A stretch of 64,000 nucleotides of DNA from Uliginosibacterium sp. 31-16 (lineage in GTDB: Bacteria > Pseudomonadota > Gammaproteobacteria > Burkholderiales > Rhodocyclaceae), in assembly GCF_030730865.1 (NCBI RefSeq), contig NZ_JAVALZ010000007.1, positions 1 to 64,000 on the forward strand, read 5' to 3'. Below, one piece after another: positions 28,287 to 36,930 of this stretch (position 1 is its first letter; each line of letters opens with the position of its first letter). Made by a program: the position numbers and the translations under genes. The notes under the pieces are model-generated. The model searched no databases. It was not told the origin of the DNA and worked only from the letters and a program-made list of their open reading frames with translations.

Positions 28287-29342
28287 TCAGGGGTGAGCGA
28301 AGGTCACCACATGATCGACATCCAGACGGATGCCGATGCGCTGGCCGATGGCGTGATCGTGATGGCTGGGCACCAGCGACAGCACTTCCGCACCGCTGGG
28401 CAGGCGCAAGGTGTAGAGGATTTCGGCGCCCTTGAAGGCCTTGCGCGCCACCTCGGCCTGCAGCGGACTGGCGTCGTCATGCACGATGTCGTCCGGCCGC
28501 AGCAGTACATCCACTTCGCACACGCTGGAACCATGACAGCACTCCACCGGCACTGTCGAATTGAGCCGGCCGAGCTCGATCTCCACCGTGGCCGGATCAC
28601 GCACCACGCCGCGCACGATGGCGCCCTGGCCGACGAAATCCGCCACGAAGCGGTTGGCCGGGCGGTGATAGAGCTGCCAGCCGCTGCCCCACTGCTGGAT
28701 GCGGCCCTCACTCATCACGCCGATCTCGTCAGCCATGGCGAAGGCTTCGTGCTGGTCATGGGTGACGAGGATCGCCGCCGTGCCTGCGGTCTTGAGGATG
28801 TCGCGCACCTCCAGCGACAGGCGCTCACGCATCTCGGTATCCAGATTGGAAAAAGGTTCGTCCAGCAGTACCAGTGCCGGACGCGGCGCCAGCGCGCGGG
28901 CCAGCGCCACGCGCTGCTGCTGGCCACCGGAAAGTTCGTGCGGATATTTGTGCGCCTCGCCGGCCAGTCCGACCAGTTCAAGCATTTCGGCGACGCGCGC
29001 GGGCCGGGCGGATTTCGCCAGCCCGAAGCCGACATTGCCCGCCACGGTGAGGTGCGGGAACAGCGCGTAATCCTGGAACACCATGCCGATGCCGCGGGAT
29101 TCCGGCGCCGCATGCTCGATCGCCGAGCCGATCAGGCGGCCCTCGAAGCGGATCTCGCCGGCCAGCAGATGCTCGAACCCGGCAATTGCCCGCAGCACCG
29201 TGGTCTTGCCACAGCCCGAGGGACCGAGCAGGCAGGCGATGTTGCCGGGCGCCAGCTCGAAGCTCAGGCCACGCACCACCTCCTGCGCGCCATAGGCCAG
29301 ACGCAGGTCGCGGGCAGAGAGAACGGAGTTGGCGGCAGACAT
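28287..29342 (-). CDS. fbpC: Iron(III) ABC transporter ATP-binding protein
   Basis: 351-residue ATPase of the FbpC/AfuC type. Walker [11 protein letters not shown]-loop MVFQDYALFPHL, signature LSGGQQQR, Walker B LVLLDEPFSNLD, switch His VTHDQHEA, and a C-terminal regulatory domain with two close Cys (VECCHGSSVCEVDVLLRPDDI). ATG 29342 is chosen because the family sequence begins there; the open frame runs on into the opposite-strand permease. It diverges from fbpB over a Fur-box-like site. Confidence 0.9.
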   Translation of the reverse strand: MSAANSVLSARDLRLAYGAQEVVRGLSFELAPGNIACLLGPSGCGKTTVLRAIAGFEHLLAGEIRFEGRLIGSAIEHAAPESRGIGMVFQDYALFPHLTVAGNVGFGLAKSARPARVAEMLELVGLAGEAHKYPHELSGGQQQRVALARALAPRPALVLLDEPFSNLDTEMRERLSLEVRDILKTAGTAAILVTHDQHEAFAMADEIGVMSEGRIQQWGSGWQLYHRPANRFVADFVGQGAIVRGVVRDPATVEIELGRLNSTVPVECCHGSSVCEVDVLLRPDDIVHDDASPLQAEVARKAFKGAEILYTLRLPSGAEVLSLVPSHHDHAIGQRIGIRLDVDHVVTFAHP

Positions 29343-29366
29343 GTTGGCGGCTTTGAGAGATTCGCA

Positions 29367-29385
29367 GATGAGAATGATTATAATC
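29367..29385. promoter_or_regulatory. Fur-box-like site between fbpC and fbpB
   Basis: GATGAGAATGATTATAATC matches 13 of 19 positions of the consensus Fur box and lies in the divergent promoter region of fbpC and fbpB. Iron-replete repression of both genes is the expected result. Confidence 0.7.
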
Positions 29386-29454
29386 TGGCAGACCTCTGTA
29401 GACTTCGTTTGCGCTGTGGCCAAACGCCTTGCCATTGTTCCTTGACGCCACAAC

Positions 29455-31107
29455 ATGCCCCTCTTGTCTTCCCTGACCCGCCTGCGCCAAGCCTTCAGTC
29501 CGCTCACCCTCGCCGGGGTGCTGTGCGCGCTGGTGCTTGCCGTGCCGGTCGGGGTGGTGGCAGGCAGCGTGTTCATCGGCGGCACGGGCGAGACCTGGGC
29601 GCATCTGGCGGCCACGGTGCTGCCTGAATTCATCACCAACACCCTGATCATGGTGCTGGGTGTCGGGCTGGGTGTCACGCTGCTGGGCGTGGCCTGCGCC
29701 TGGCTCACCGCGATGACCGAGTTCCCCGGCCGGCGTTTCTTCGAGTGGGCGCTGGTGTTGCCCATGGCCATGCCGGCGTATGTGCTGGCCTACGTCTACA
29801 CCGACTTCCTGCAGTTCGTCGGCCCGCTGCAGAGTTGGCTGCGCGAACTCTTCGGCTGGACGCGCGCCGATTACTGGTTCCCCGAAGTGCGCAGCGTGGG
29901 CGGCGCCTGCGCGATGTTCAGTCTGGTGCTCTACCCCTACGTTTACATGCTGGCCCGCAGCGCATTTCTGGAGCGTGCCGGCAGCCTCACCGAAGCGGGC
30001 CGCGCCGCCGGCCTCGACCCATGGGCCTGTTTCTGGCGCATCTCGCTGCCGCTGGCGCGCCCTGCGATCATCGCCGGCGTGAGTCTGGCGCTGATGGAGA
30101 CGCTGGCCGACTTCGGCACCGTGTCCTACTTCGCGGTGCAGACCTTCACCACCGGCATCTTCCGCGCCTGGTTCTCGCTAGGTGATCGCCTCGCCGCCGC
30201 GCAGCTCGCCGCGGCGCTCCTGGGCTGTGTGGCCCTGATCCTCTTGCTGGAAAAGGCTTCGCGCGGACGTGCCCGCCACAGCGCCGGCCCGCGCGCCCGT
30301 CCGGGCAGGCGTGCTGTACTGCGAGGCTGGACGGCCCTCGGCGCGATGGCTGCCTGCACAGGCCCGCTGCTGGCGGGTTTCGGGCTACCTGCCGGGCTGC
30401 TGCTGCGCATGGCCTTCAAGGATGGCGACAGCCAGCTCGGCAGCCGCTATCTGGAACTGGTGAACAACAGCGTGCTGCTCGCTGGCGTCACGGCAATCTG
30501 TGCAGTGCTGCTGGCGGTGCTGCTGGGTTATGCCGCGCGGCTTGCCCGTTCGCGCATTCCGGCCGCGCTGAATCGTCTGGTCGGGCTGGGCTACGCCTTG
30601 CCCGGCTCGGTGATTGCCGTCGGCGTGCTGATCCCGGTGACGCGCTTCGACCAATGGCTGGCCGCACTGATCCAGCAAGTCAGCGGACATAACCCCGGCC
30701 TGCTGCTCACCGGTGGCATTGCCGCGTTGGTCTACGCCTATCTGGTGCGCTACCTCACCGTGGCGCTGGGCACGGTTGAATCCGGCCTCGCGCGCATCAC
30801 GCCCTCGATGGACGAAGCTGCGCGCAGCCTTGGCGCCGGGCGCGGCAGTACGCTCGCCCGCGTGCACTGGCCGCTGCTGCGCGGCAGCCTGCTCACCGCT
30901 GGCCTGCTGGTGTTCGTGGACGTGATGAAGGAACTGCCCGCCACCCTGGTGATGCGCCCCTTCAACTTCGACACACTGGCTACGCAAGCCTACACCTTGG
31001 CCTCAGATGAGCGCCTGAGTGAAGCCGCCACTGCCTCGCTGGCCATTGTGCTGGTCGGGCTGCTGCCGGTGATTCTGTTGTCGCGGCGGATTGGCAGGGC
31101 GCGCTGA
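29455..31107 (+). CDS. fbpB: Iron(III) ABC transporter permease
   Basis: 550-residue inner-membrane protein with about twelve membrane segments in two homologous halves, as in FbpB/SfuB permeases. Each half has an EAA loop: EAGRAAGLDPWACFWRISLPLARPA and DEAARSLGAGRGSTLARVHWPLLRGS. It partners with fbpC (divergent) and fbpA (convergent, 860 bases away). The genes of one transporter are thus split over three transcription units. Confidence 0.93.
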   Translation: MPLLSSLTRLRQAFSPLTLAGVLCALVLAVPVGVVAGSVFIGGTGETWAHLAATVLPEFITNTLIMVLGVGLGVTLLGVACAWLTAMTEFPGRRFFEWALVLPMAMPAYVLAYVYTDFLQFVGPLQSWLRELFGWTRADYWFPEVRSVGGACAMFSLVLYPYVYMLARSAFLERAGSLTEAGRAAGLDPWACFWRISLPLARPAIIAGVSLALMETLADFGTVSYFAVQTFTTGIFRAWFSLGDRLAAAQLAAALLGCVALILLLEKASRGRARHSAGPRARPGRRAVLRGWTALGAMAACTGPLLAGFGLPAGLLLRMAFKDGDSQLGSRYLELVNNSVLLAGVTAICAVLLAVLLGYAARLARSRIPAALNRLVGLGYALPGSVIAVGVLIPVTRFDQWLAALIQQVSGHNPGLLLTGGIAALVYAYLVRYLTVALGTVESGLARITPSMDEAARSLGAGRGSTLARVHWPLLRGSLLTAGLLVFVDVMKELPATLVMRPFNFDTLATQAYTLASDERLSEAATASLAIVLVGLLPVILLSRRIGRAR

Positions 31108-31154
31108 TTCCATGCGCATGGCTGCTTGATAAGCAGCCGCAAAGCGGCCCGAAT

Positions 31155-31323
31155 GTAGGGCGTCAATGAGCAAAGCGAATTGCGCCGAATGAAAGTAGCC
31201 CGTCAGGCAAAGGTCGCAGAGCAAAGCCCGTTCGAGCCTTGCATCGGGCCCGTTTTTCAAGCACCCACATGGAATGAACTTGCAGGCATGCGGCGCAATT
31301 CGCTTTGCTCATTGACGCCCTAC
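31155..31323. repeat. 37-bp inverted repeat pair flanking a short spacer
   Basis: 31155-31191 (starting GTAGGGCGTCAATGAGCAAA) and 31287-31323 are reverse complements at 36 of 37 positions. The 95 bases between hold no gene. Such a paired arrangement resembles REP doublets. It lies just after fbpB in a 313-base space before the DUF2513 gene; the rest (31324-31420) shows nothing except an AGGAGG ribosome site. Confidence 0.85.
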
Positions 31324-31420
31324 GAGTCGTGCCCGAGTATTCGGAGTGCGTCGTACGCGGTCAACCGTTTCTGCGCGGCGGGTAAACGCTCTTCGTTAGG
31401 CATACACCAGGAGGCATCAC

Positions 31421-31789
31421 ATGGTTCGAGACTGGGAGATTATTCGAGCAATACTTGTGCGTTTGGAAAACAGCAAAACCCCGAACGTTTACCTTAACGC
31501 CAATAGCTTTGAAGAATTTCCGATGCAGGAGGTTGCTTATAACATGCGCCTTTTGAGTGAGTCCGGATACATCGAAGCAAAAATCCTCAACTCAAGCTCA
31601 GGTAGTGGCGAAATCAATGTGGCTTTAGCTATTCGTCTCACCAACTCAGGGCATAACTTGTTGGATACGATTCGTAGCGAAAGTATCTGGCAGAAAGTGA
31701 AAGACAAGTTTTCCACTGCTGGAGTTGATATGACATTCGACCTTGTTCTGAGTGTCGGAAAAAAGTTCATAGAGACCACGCTTTCTTGA
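31421..31789 (+). CDS. DUF2513-like protein in an A+T-rich island
   Basis: 122 residues. RDWEIIRAILVRLEN at the start, VAYNMRLLSESGYIEAK in the middle and LTNSGHNLLDTIRSESIWQKVKDKF near the end match the DUF2513 pattern, a small winged-helix-like protein of unknown function common on mobile elements. Ribosome site AGGAGG precedes ATG 31421. Base composition is visibly lower in GC than its neighbours, and inverted repeats flank it, so recent acquisition is likely. It separates fbpB from fbpA. Confidence 0.8.
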   Translation: MVRDWEIIRAILVRLENSKTPNVYLNANSFEEFPMQEVAYNMRLLSESGYIEAKILNSSSGSGEINVALAIRLTNSGHNLLDTIRSESIWQKVKDKFSTAGVDMTFDLVLSVGKKFIETTLS

Positions 31790-31811
31790 AGTTTGCGCGT
31801 GGCTTCACTAT

Positions 31812-31905
31812 TAAAGCCTTGTTGGTAGATGTGCACCGTACACACGGCTTAGGTATGGCCGAATGAGTGGTGCGCACGACGCACCCTACGTACAACAAGG
31901 CCTAC
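31812..31905. repeat. Long imperfect inverted repeat after the DUF2513 gene
   Basis: GCCTTGTTG near 31814 pairs with CAACAAGGC near 31896; inner parts GTGCAC/GTGCGCAC and GGCCGAA add to it. The right half (GGTGCGCACGACGCACCCTAC) resembles the repeat at 26604-26697. Confidence 0.6.
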
Positions 31906-31921
31906 CTTCCGCCCCACCAAC

Positions 31922-31947
31922 AAAAAGCCCCGCACGCAGCGGGGCTT
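31922..31947 (-). terminator. Terminator of fbpA
   Basis: Stem AAGCCCCGC / GCGGGGCTT around ACGCA; read on the minus strand it is followed by a T-run. It lies 22 bases after the fbpA stop. Confidence 0.85.
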
Positions 31948-31968
31948 GTCATTTGCGGAGCCTGAGTT

Positions 31969-32976
31969 TCAACGCCAGCCGGCGCGATCGAAGATCTTCT
32001 GCGCGGCAATCGCGCCCTTGGATGTCTTGCCGATTTCCAGGGTGTCGGCCTTGAAGGGGCCGAGGCGTTCCAGCGCCGGGTTCTTCACCTTCACGCCCGG
32101 TACGGTGGGCCATTCGTTGTTGCCGTCGGCGAAGTAGATCTGGGCTTCGTCGGAAGCCAGATATTCGAGGAACTTGACCGCTGCTTCCTTGTGCGGCGCG
32201 GTCTTGAGCATGCCGCCGCCAGAGACGTTGATGTGCGTGCCCCAGCTTTGCTGGTTGGGCCACACCACGTTGATGCCTTCCATGGCCTTGCGATCATCCG
32301 CGGCGGTGCTGCGCATCATGCGCGCCACGTAGTAGGAGTTGACCAGCGCCACGCCGCATTCACCTGCACCCACGGCCTTGATCTGATCTGTGTCGCCACC
32401 CTTGGGGGCGCGCGCGAAATTGGCCACGAGGCCCTTGGCCCAGGCTTCGGTTTTCGCTTCGCCCTCATGCGCAATCATTGCCGCACCCAGCGAGAGGTTG
32501 TAGGGATGCATGCCGGCGCGCACGCAGACCTGATTCTTGAGCTTCGGGTCGGCGAGCTGTTCGTAGCTCTGCACGTCGGCGGCCTTGATGGCGATCTTGT
32601 TGTAGACGATCACGCGGGCGCGGGTGGAGAAGGCGAACCACTCGCCGGTGCGCAGGTGGGCAGGGATGCGGCTCTCCAGCACTTTGGACTTCACTTCGGC
32701 GAAGAGGCCCAGCTCGTCGGCCTTGGCCAGACGCGTGGCATCCACGGTGATGAACACGTCGGCCGGGCTGTTGGCGCCTTCGTTCTTGAGGCGTTCGAGC
32801 AGCGCGTCTTCCTGCGCCTCGATGCGGTTGATCTTGATGCCGGTGGCCTTCTCGAAATTCTTGTAGAGGGCTTCATCAGTCTGGTAATGGCGGGCCGAGT
32901 AGAGGTTCAGTTCAGTGTCGGCGGCGCTGGCGGGCAGGGCGATGGCCAGCAGCAGGGAAGCGAGGAGTCGATTCAT
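31969..32976 (-). CDS. fbpA: Iron(III) ABC transporter substrate-binding protein
   Basis: 335-residue periplasmic ferric-ion binder. Signal peptide ends PASAAD. LNLYSARHYQTDEALYKNFEKATGIKINRIEA at the start, VNSYYVARM (adjacent Tyr ligands of iron), and WGTHINVSGGGMLKTAPHKEAAVKFLEYLASDEAQIYFADGNNEWP are typical of FbpA/FutA. A Fur-like site lies 55 bases upstream. Works with FbpB and FbpC encoded nearby. Confidence 0.94.
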   Translation of the reverse strand: MNRLLASLLLAIALPASAADTELNLYSARHYQTDEALYKNFEKATGIKINRIEAQEDALLERLKNEGANSPADVFITVDATRLAKADELGLFAEVKSKVLESRIPAHLRTGEWFAFSTRARVIVYNKIAIKAADVQSYEQLADPKLKNQVCVRAGMHPYNLSLGAAMIAHEGEAKTEAWAKGLVANFARAPKGGDTDQIKAVGAGECGVALVNSYYVARMMRSTAADDRKAMEGINVVWPNQQSWGTHINVSGGGMLKTAPHKEAAVKFLEYLASDEAQIYFADGNNEWPTVPGVKVKNPALERLGPFKADTLEIGKTSKGAIAAQKIFDRAGWR

Positions 32977-33030
32977 GAAAGCTCCGTTGAATGGGTCGAT
33001 TGGGGTGGCTGAATCTTACCTGTGATTCTG

Positions 33031-33049
33031 GCAAATGAAAACCATTCTC
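33031..33049. promoter_or_regulatory. Fur-box-like site upstream of fbpA and the DUF2946 gene
   Basis: The site GCAAATGAAAACCATTCTC matches 14 of 19 consensus Fur positions. It lies between the divergent fbpA and DUF2946 genes, so either or both may be iron-regulated. Confidence 0.65.
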
Positions 33050-33122
33050 ATCTTGCGGCGCTCGCACGCTTCGCGCATGAGGCTGATCAGTCATAATCCG
33101 GCTTCCTTTGCCCGCGCTGCTT

Positions 33123-33491
33123 ATGAATCACTTCGCCCGCCTCTCTGTCATCCGGATCGCCTTGCTGGCCGTGCTCATGCATGCGCTGATGCCGCTGCTG
33201 ATGGCGCTGCCGGTACAGGTCGGGGTGAGCATGCAGATGTGCTCGACGCTGGGCGCGAAGAGTGTTTTCGTCCAGTTTGATACCTCCGGGAAAGGCGCAC
33301 CGGACAAGGGTTTGCAGGCACGCTGCCCGCTCTGCCTTGCCGGGACTCTCTTTGCGCTGATGCCGCCTGCAGATGCCCGCCCGGCGCTGCTCTCCGGCCT
33401 GCTGCATGTGCAGGCGCCGGTTCCGCTTGCCGCGCTGGCGCGAGCTGCCGTGTGGCCGCGCTATCACCCGCGCGCACCGCCTGTGGCCTGA
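33123..33491 (+). CDS. DUF2946 family protein
   Basis: 122 residues: an N-terminal membrane segment (IRIALLAVLMHALMPLLMALP), a MQMCST motif, and a CPLC motif (RCPLCLAG) typical of DUF2946, a family often found beside copper and TonB-dependent transport genes. The Cys/Met residues suggest metal contact, but function is unproven. ATG 33123 begins MNHFARLSV; a longer frame from 33108 is also possible. Followed by the PCuAC gene 70 bases later, likely in one operon. Confidence 0.8.
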   Translation: MNHFARLSVIRIALLAVLMHALMPLLMALPVQVGVSMQMCSTLGAKSVFVQFDTSGKGAPDKGLQARCPLCLAGTLFALMPPADARPALLSGLLHVQAPVPLAALARAAVWPRYHPRAPPVA

Positions 33492-33560
33492 TTTTCCACC
33501 TGTTGAATTCATCGCCCGCCTGGTGTGTGGCGATGCAATCCCATTTTTACGGAGAGTCAG

Positions 33561-34031
33561 ATGTTTGCAAAAATCCTCATGGCCGCAGCTGTGCTGCTGG
33601 CCGGTACTGCCCAGGCCCACGATTACACGCTGGGCAGTCTCAAGATCAACCACCCCTGGGCGCGTGCCACGGTCGCTGGTGCGGCTGCTGGTGGCGGTTT
33701 CCTGAAAATCACCAACAGCGGCGCGGCCGATCGCCTGATCTCGGCGCAGGCAGAGGTGTCGAACGCGGTAGAGCTGCACACCATGGTGATGGAAGGCAAC
33801 ACCATGCGCATGCGCAAGCTGGACAAGGGTATCGAACTGCCGGCAGGCCAGAGTGTCGAGCTCAAGCCGGGTGGTCTGCACATCATGTTCATCGAACTGA
33901 AAGCGCCGCTGAAGCAGGGCGATAAATTCCCGCTCAAGCTGAGCTTCGAGAAGGCCGGGGAGATTACGGTCGACGTGCAGATCGAGGCGGTAGGGGCCGC
34001 TGCGGCGCCAGCCATGCAGCACGCGCACTGA
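33561..34031 (+). CDS. Periplasmic copper chaperone PCuAC
   Basis: 156 residues with signal peptide ([14 protein letters not shown]). The Cu(I) ligands are seen as the H-x-M...M...H-x-M set: [45 protein letters not shown]. PCuAC delivers copper to the CuA site of cytochrome c oxidase. The C-terminus ends in a His/Met-rich tail (MQHAH). ATG 33561 follows a GGAGAG ribosome site. Linked to the DUF2946 gene upstream. Confidence 0.92.
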   Translation: MFAKILMAAAVLLAGTAQAHDYTLGSLKINHPWARATVAGAAAGGGFLKITNSGAADRLISAQAEVSNAVELHTMVMEGNTMRMRKLDKGIELPAGQSVELKPGGLHIMFIELKAPLKQGDKFPLKLSFEKAGEITVDVQIEAVGAAAAPAMQHAH

Positions 34032-34038
34032 GCCCGGG

Positions 34039-34072
34039 GCCGCCGCTCCAGCCGGAGTGGCGGCTTTTTTTT
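34039..34072 (+). terminator. Terminator after the PCuAC gene
   Basis: An 11-base stem GCCGCCGCTCC / GGAGTGGCGGC (one mismatch-type pair) with loop AGCC and eight T residues. Confidence 0.92.
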
Positions 34073-34121
34073 CCGACAGGATGAGCCAGCGTCCTCTTTC
34101 CCCGGCTTTGCCGGGGGTAAA

Positions 34122-34151
34122 GTGGAGCCATCAAGCGTGGAGCCATCAAGC
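34122..34151. repeat. 15-bp tandem direct repeat before the second sbp
   Basis: GTGGAGCCATCAAGC occurs twice head to tail (34122-34136, 34137-34151), ending 17 bases before the GTG start. It could be a duplicated operator half or a slippage product. Confidence 0.9.
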
Positions 34152-34167
34152 TTTCAGGAGCCCTATC

Positions 34168-35175
34168 GTGGATATCCGGATTTTTCGCAAGGCAGGTTTG
34201 GCCCTTGCGCTGGCGCTGGGCCTGAATGGCCTGAGCCTGGCGCAGACGACGCTGCTCAACGTTTCATACGATCCGACACGCGAGCTGTATCAGGATTTCA
34301 ACGCGGCGTTCGCGAGACAGTGGAAGGCCCGTACCGGTGAGAACATCACGCTCCGCCAGTCGCATGGCGGCTCGGGCAAGCAGGCTCGCACGGTGATCGA
34401 CGGGCTGGAGGCCGATGTCGTCACACTGGCGCTGGCATACGACATTGATGCCATCGCCGCCCAGAAACTGCTTGCGCCGGACTGGCAGAAGCGGCTGCCG
34501 CACAACGCAGCGCCGTACACCTCGACCATCGTGTTCCTGGTGCGCAAGGGCAATCCGAAAGGCATTCGCGACTGGCCGGATCTGGCCCGCAGCGGCATCG
34601 GCGTGGTGACGCCGAACCCGAAGACTTCGGGTGGCGCACGCTGGAATTATCTGGCCGCCTGGGGCTACGCCCTGCGCAAGAACGGTGGCGATGAGCTGGC
34701 CGCCAAGGCGTTCGTGAAGCAGATTTTCGGCAACGTGAAAGTGCTGGATTCCGGCGCGCGTGGTGCCACCACCACCTTTACCGAGCGGGGCATCGGCGAC
34801 GTGCTGCTGGCCTGGGAGAACGAGGCGTATCTGGCGGTTAACGAGCTGGGCCGTGACAAATTCGAGATCGTCACGCCCTCGGTGTCCATCCTTGCCGAGC
34901 CGCCGGTGGCGGTGGTCGACAAGGTGGTTGATCACCATGGCACGCGCAAGCAGGCCGAAGCCTACCTGAACTATCTGTATTCACCGGAAGGGCAGGACAT
35001 TGCCGGCAAGCATTACTACCGCCCGCGCGATCAAAAGGTGGCCGCGAAGTACGCCAGGCAGTTTGCACCGGTGAAACTGTTCACCATCGAGGAGCTGTTC
35101 GGCAGCTGGGCCAAGGCGCAGAAAACGCACTTTGCGGACGGCGCCAGTTTCGACCAGATATTTGGCGCGCGCTGA
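34168..35175 (+). CDS. Second sulfate-binding protein (orphan)
   Basis: 335 residues, paralogue of the sbp at 13158. Signal peptide ends [65 protein letters not shown] and [23 protein letters not shown] match the family. GTG 34168 has AGGAG upstream, and no ATG fits. No permease or ATPase genes are nearby, so it presumably feeds the CysTWA importer. It could differ in ligand (for example thiosulfate). Confidence 0.9.
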   Translation: MDIRIFRKAGLALALALGLNGLSLAQTTLLNVSYDPTRELYQDFNAAFARQWKARTGENITLRQSHGGSGKQARTVIDGLEADVVTLALAYDIDAIAAQKLLAPDWQKRLPHNAAPYTSTIVFLVRKGNPKGIRDWPDLARSGIGVVTPNPKTSGGARWNYLAAWGYALRKNGGDELAAKAFVKQIFGNVKVLDSGARGATTTFTERGIGDVLLAWENEAYLAVNELGRDKFEIVTPSVSILAEPPVAVVDKVVDHHGTRKQAEAYLNYLYSPEGQDIAGKHYYRPRDQKVAAKYARQFAPVKLFTIEELFGSWAKAQKTHFADGASFDQIFGAR

Positions 35176-35199
35176 GTGCCTGTTCTGATTGAAGTGCCC

Positions 35200-35310
35200 G
35201 GAGAGCTGCCCCGGGCGGACCTCTTCAGGTGGTCGTGCTGAAGAGGCTTGCTAGTCGAGGCTTTCTGGCATGGGTTGCCGGAAAGCGATGCTGCGTGCGG
35301 GTCCTGGCGA
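35200..35310. repeat. GAAGAG-family palindromic repeats (locus 4)
   Basis: A perfect 9-bp stem CCTCTTCAG (35220-35228) / CTGAAGAGG (35238-35246), followed by a second unit ending TGCGTGCGGGTCCTGG. Similar in build to the locus after cysA. Confidence 0.65.
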
Positions 35311-35313
35311 GGG

Positions 35314-36843
35314 TCAGCCCCGGCGCTCGCAGGCGGTCTTGAACCAGCCCTTGATCGTCGCCGCCGGAATCGCCTTGCCGACGTACTTGTCAAAATTCCG
35401 GTCCAGCGCGCAGGCGTTTGTTTGTGCACCGCCTGTGCAGTTGTAGAGCAGCTGGATTTCCAGCGCTTCGCTGCGGCAGTCGTATTTGATGCCGGTGTTG
35501 CGTGAATTGCCGCTGGCCGAATCGAGGAAGCGGAACCAGGAGAAGACCCGGCCGGTCTCGCTGATGCTGTTCCTGTCGACTTCATAGTTGATCGTGGTGT
35601 TGCCGCTGCCCTTCTCGCTGAACATGGTTTGCCAGCTGTGCTTGAACAGCGTGCCCTGCTCAATTTCGCGCAGCAGGCTCTGCCGGCAGTCCAGTGCCGC
35701 GCCGGCACGTTCGCAGGCCTTGAGTTCAAGTGCCACCATCGGAATGGCCGACAGGCGCGTGACATCGAGTGGCCGCTCCGTGCTGGCGCGTGTGCTGCCC
35801 GTATCTGAAGCGGCGCGGGTCTGCTGCATCAGCTTTTCGGCCGCTGCCGGGGCGATGTCCAGCATGGGCTTGAAGTACAGGCGCCCATCCATCTGGGCGT
35901 CATCGGCGAAGCTGCCTTGCCAGTAATCACCGTTGACCCAGGTGTAACGCCCTTCGCCGGTCTTGCGCCCTTTCGCCCAGGCGCCCTGGTACAGGTCGCC
36001 GCTCTTCCACAGGTAGCTGCCCTGACCATGGGCCTCGCCGGCCTTGAAGTCGCCTTCGTAGCGGTCGCCCGATGCGGCAAACACCTTGCTGCCTTTGCCA
36101 TCGGGCAGGCCGGCCGCGACGCTGCCAAGGTACTTGTCGCCATTCGCGAAAATGATTTCGCCCTGGCCGGCAGGCCGATCCTGCGACCAGTCGCCTTCGT
36201 AGCTCTGGCCACTGGACCACACGAACTTTCCCTTGCCCTGCTTCAGCCCCGCCTGCCACTGCCCGTCGTAACGGTTGCCGGCCTTGTCGCTGTAGCTGCC
36301 GCTGCCATCGGGCGCGCCCGTCTTGAAGCTGCCTTCATAGCGATCCCCGGAACTGAAGATCTTGCTGCCGAAGCCCTCCGGTACGCCGGCTTTCACTTCG
36401 CCCTCGTAACGATCCCGATTGGCAAAAATGAGGATGCCGCGTCCGTCTGGTTGATCGTCCAGCCAGTCGCCTTCGTAGCTCTGGCCGTTGGCCCATTCGA
36501 ACTTGCCGGGGCCCTGACGCTTGCCGTTGAGCATGCGGCCGCTGAAGCGGTCACCGTTGTCCCAGCTGATCGTGACCGAGCCCGTGATCAGCCCGCTGTT
36601 GCCATCCGTAGTGAAGCGCCCCCTGAACGTGGCGTTGCTGGCGCGCAGGGTTTGTTCCGGGATCGACAGGTCTTCCGGCGGCAGCGGAGCCCGCGTCAGA
36701 TCCACGGTTGGCACGGGGCTGTTCGATCCGATGGAAGTCGGCGTGTCTGCCGCGTGTGCCGGCAGGCTCAGCAGGAGGGTCAGCAGCATGCCGGGCAGGG
36801 CAGGCGATGCAGTGTGCAAAAACCAGCGTGGCAGGGTGGGCAT
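35314..36843 (-). CDS. Secreted MORN-repeat protein
   Basis: 509 residues. A signal peptide (MLLTLLLSLPAHAAD) is followed, after a short linker, by about ten MORN repeats (about residues 75-310; units such as YEGDWLDDQPDGRGILIFANRDR and YEGSFKTGAPDGSGSY). The C-terminal ~150 residues have several Cys (KACERAGAALDCRQS, YDCRSEALEIQLLYNCTGG, ACALD, TACERRG) in an unrecognised domain. MORN repeats usually bind lipids or build scaffolds; a periplasmic or secreted form is less usual. ATG 36843 (MPTLPRWFLH) is chosen because it starts the signal sequence. Confidence 0.85.
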   Translation of the reverse strand: MPTLPRWFLHTASPALPGMLLTLLLSLPAHAADTPTSIGSNSPVPTVDLTRAPLPPEDLSIPEQTLRASNATFRGRFTTDGNSGLITGSVTISWDNGDRFSGRMLNGKRQGPGKFEWANGQSYEGDWLDDQPDGRGILIFANRDRYEGEVKAGVPEGFGSKIFSSGDRYEGSFKTGAPDGSGSYSDKAGNRYDGQWQAGLKQGKGKFVWSSGQSYEGDWSQDRPAGQGEIIFANGDKYLGSVAAGLPDGKGSKVFAASGDRYEGDFKAGEAHGQGSYLWKSGDLYQGAWAKGRKTGEGRYTWVNGDYWQGSFADDAQMDGRLYFKPMLDIAPAAAEKLMQQTRAASDTGSTRASTERPLDVTRLSAIPMVALELKACERAGAALDCRQSLLREIEQGTLFKHSWQTMFSEKGSGNTTINYEVDRNSISETGRVFSWFRFLDSASGNSRNTGIKYDCRSEALEIQLLYNCTGGAQTNACALDRNFDKYVGKAIPAATIKGWFKTACERRG

Positions 36844-36930
36844 GGCGGCGTCCGTGAAGTCGCGCCCCGGGCGGCAGGGCTTGATTTGACAATATGCGGG
36901 CCGGCCGGCCGCCGTCAAGCGCCACACCCC

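Noticed and set aside
27381-29627. 748-codon plus-strand open frame
   Set aside because: It is antisense to pap and fbpC, which have clear motifs; its own product has no recognisable domain and is a GC-rich shadow.
31390-31905. Possible integron cassette: GTTAGGC core-like motif before the DUF2513 gene
   Set aside because: No complementary RYYYAAC partner at attC spacing was found on either side, and no integrase is in the window.
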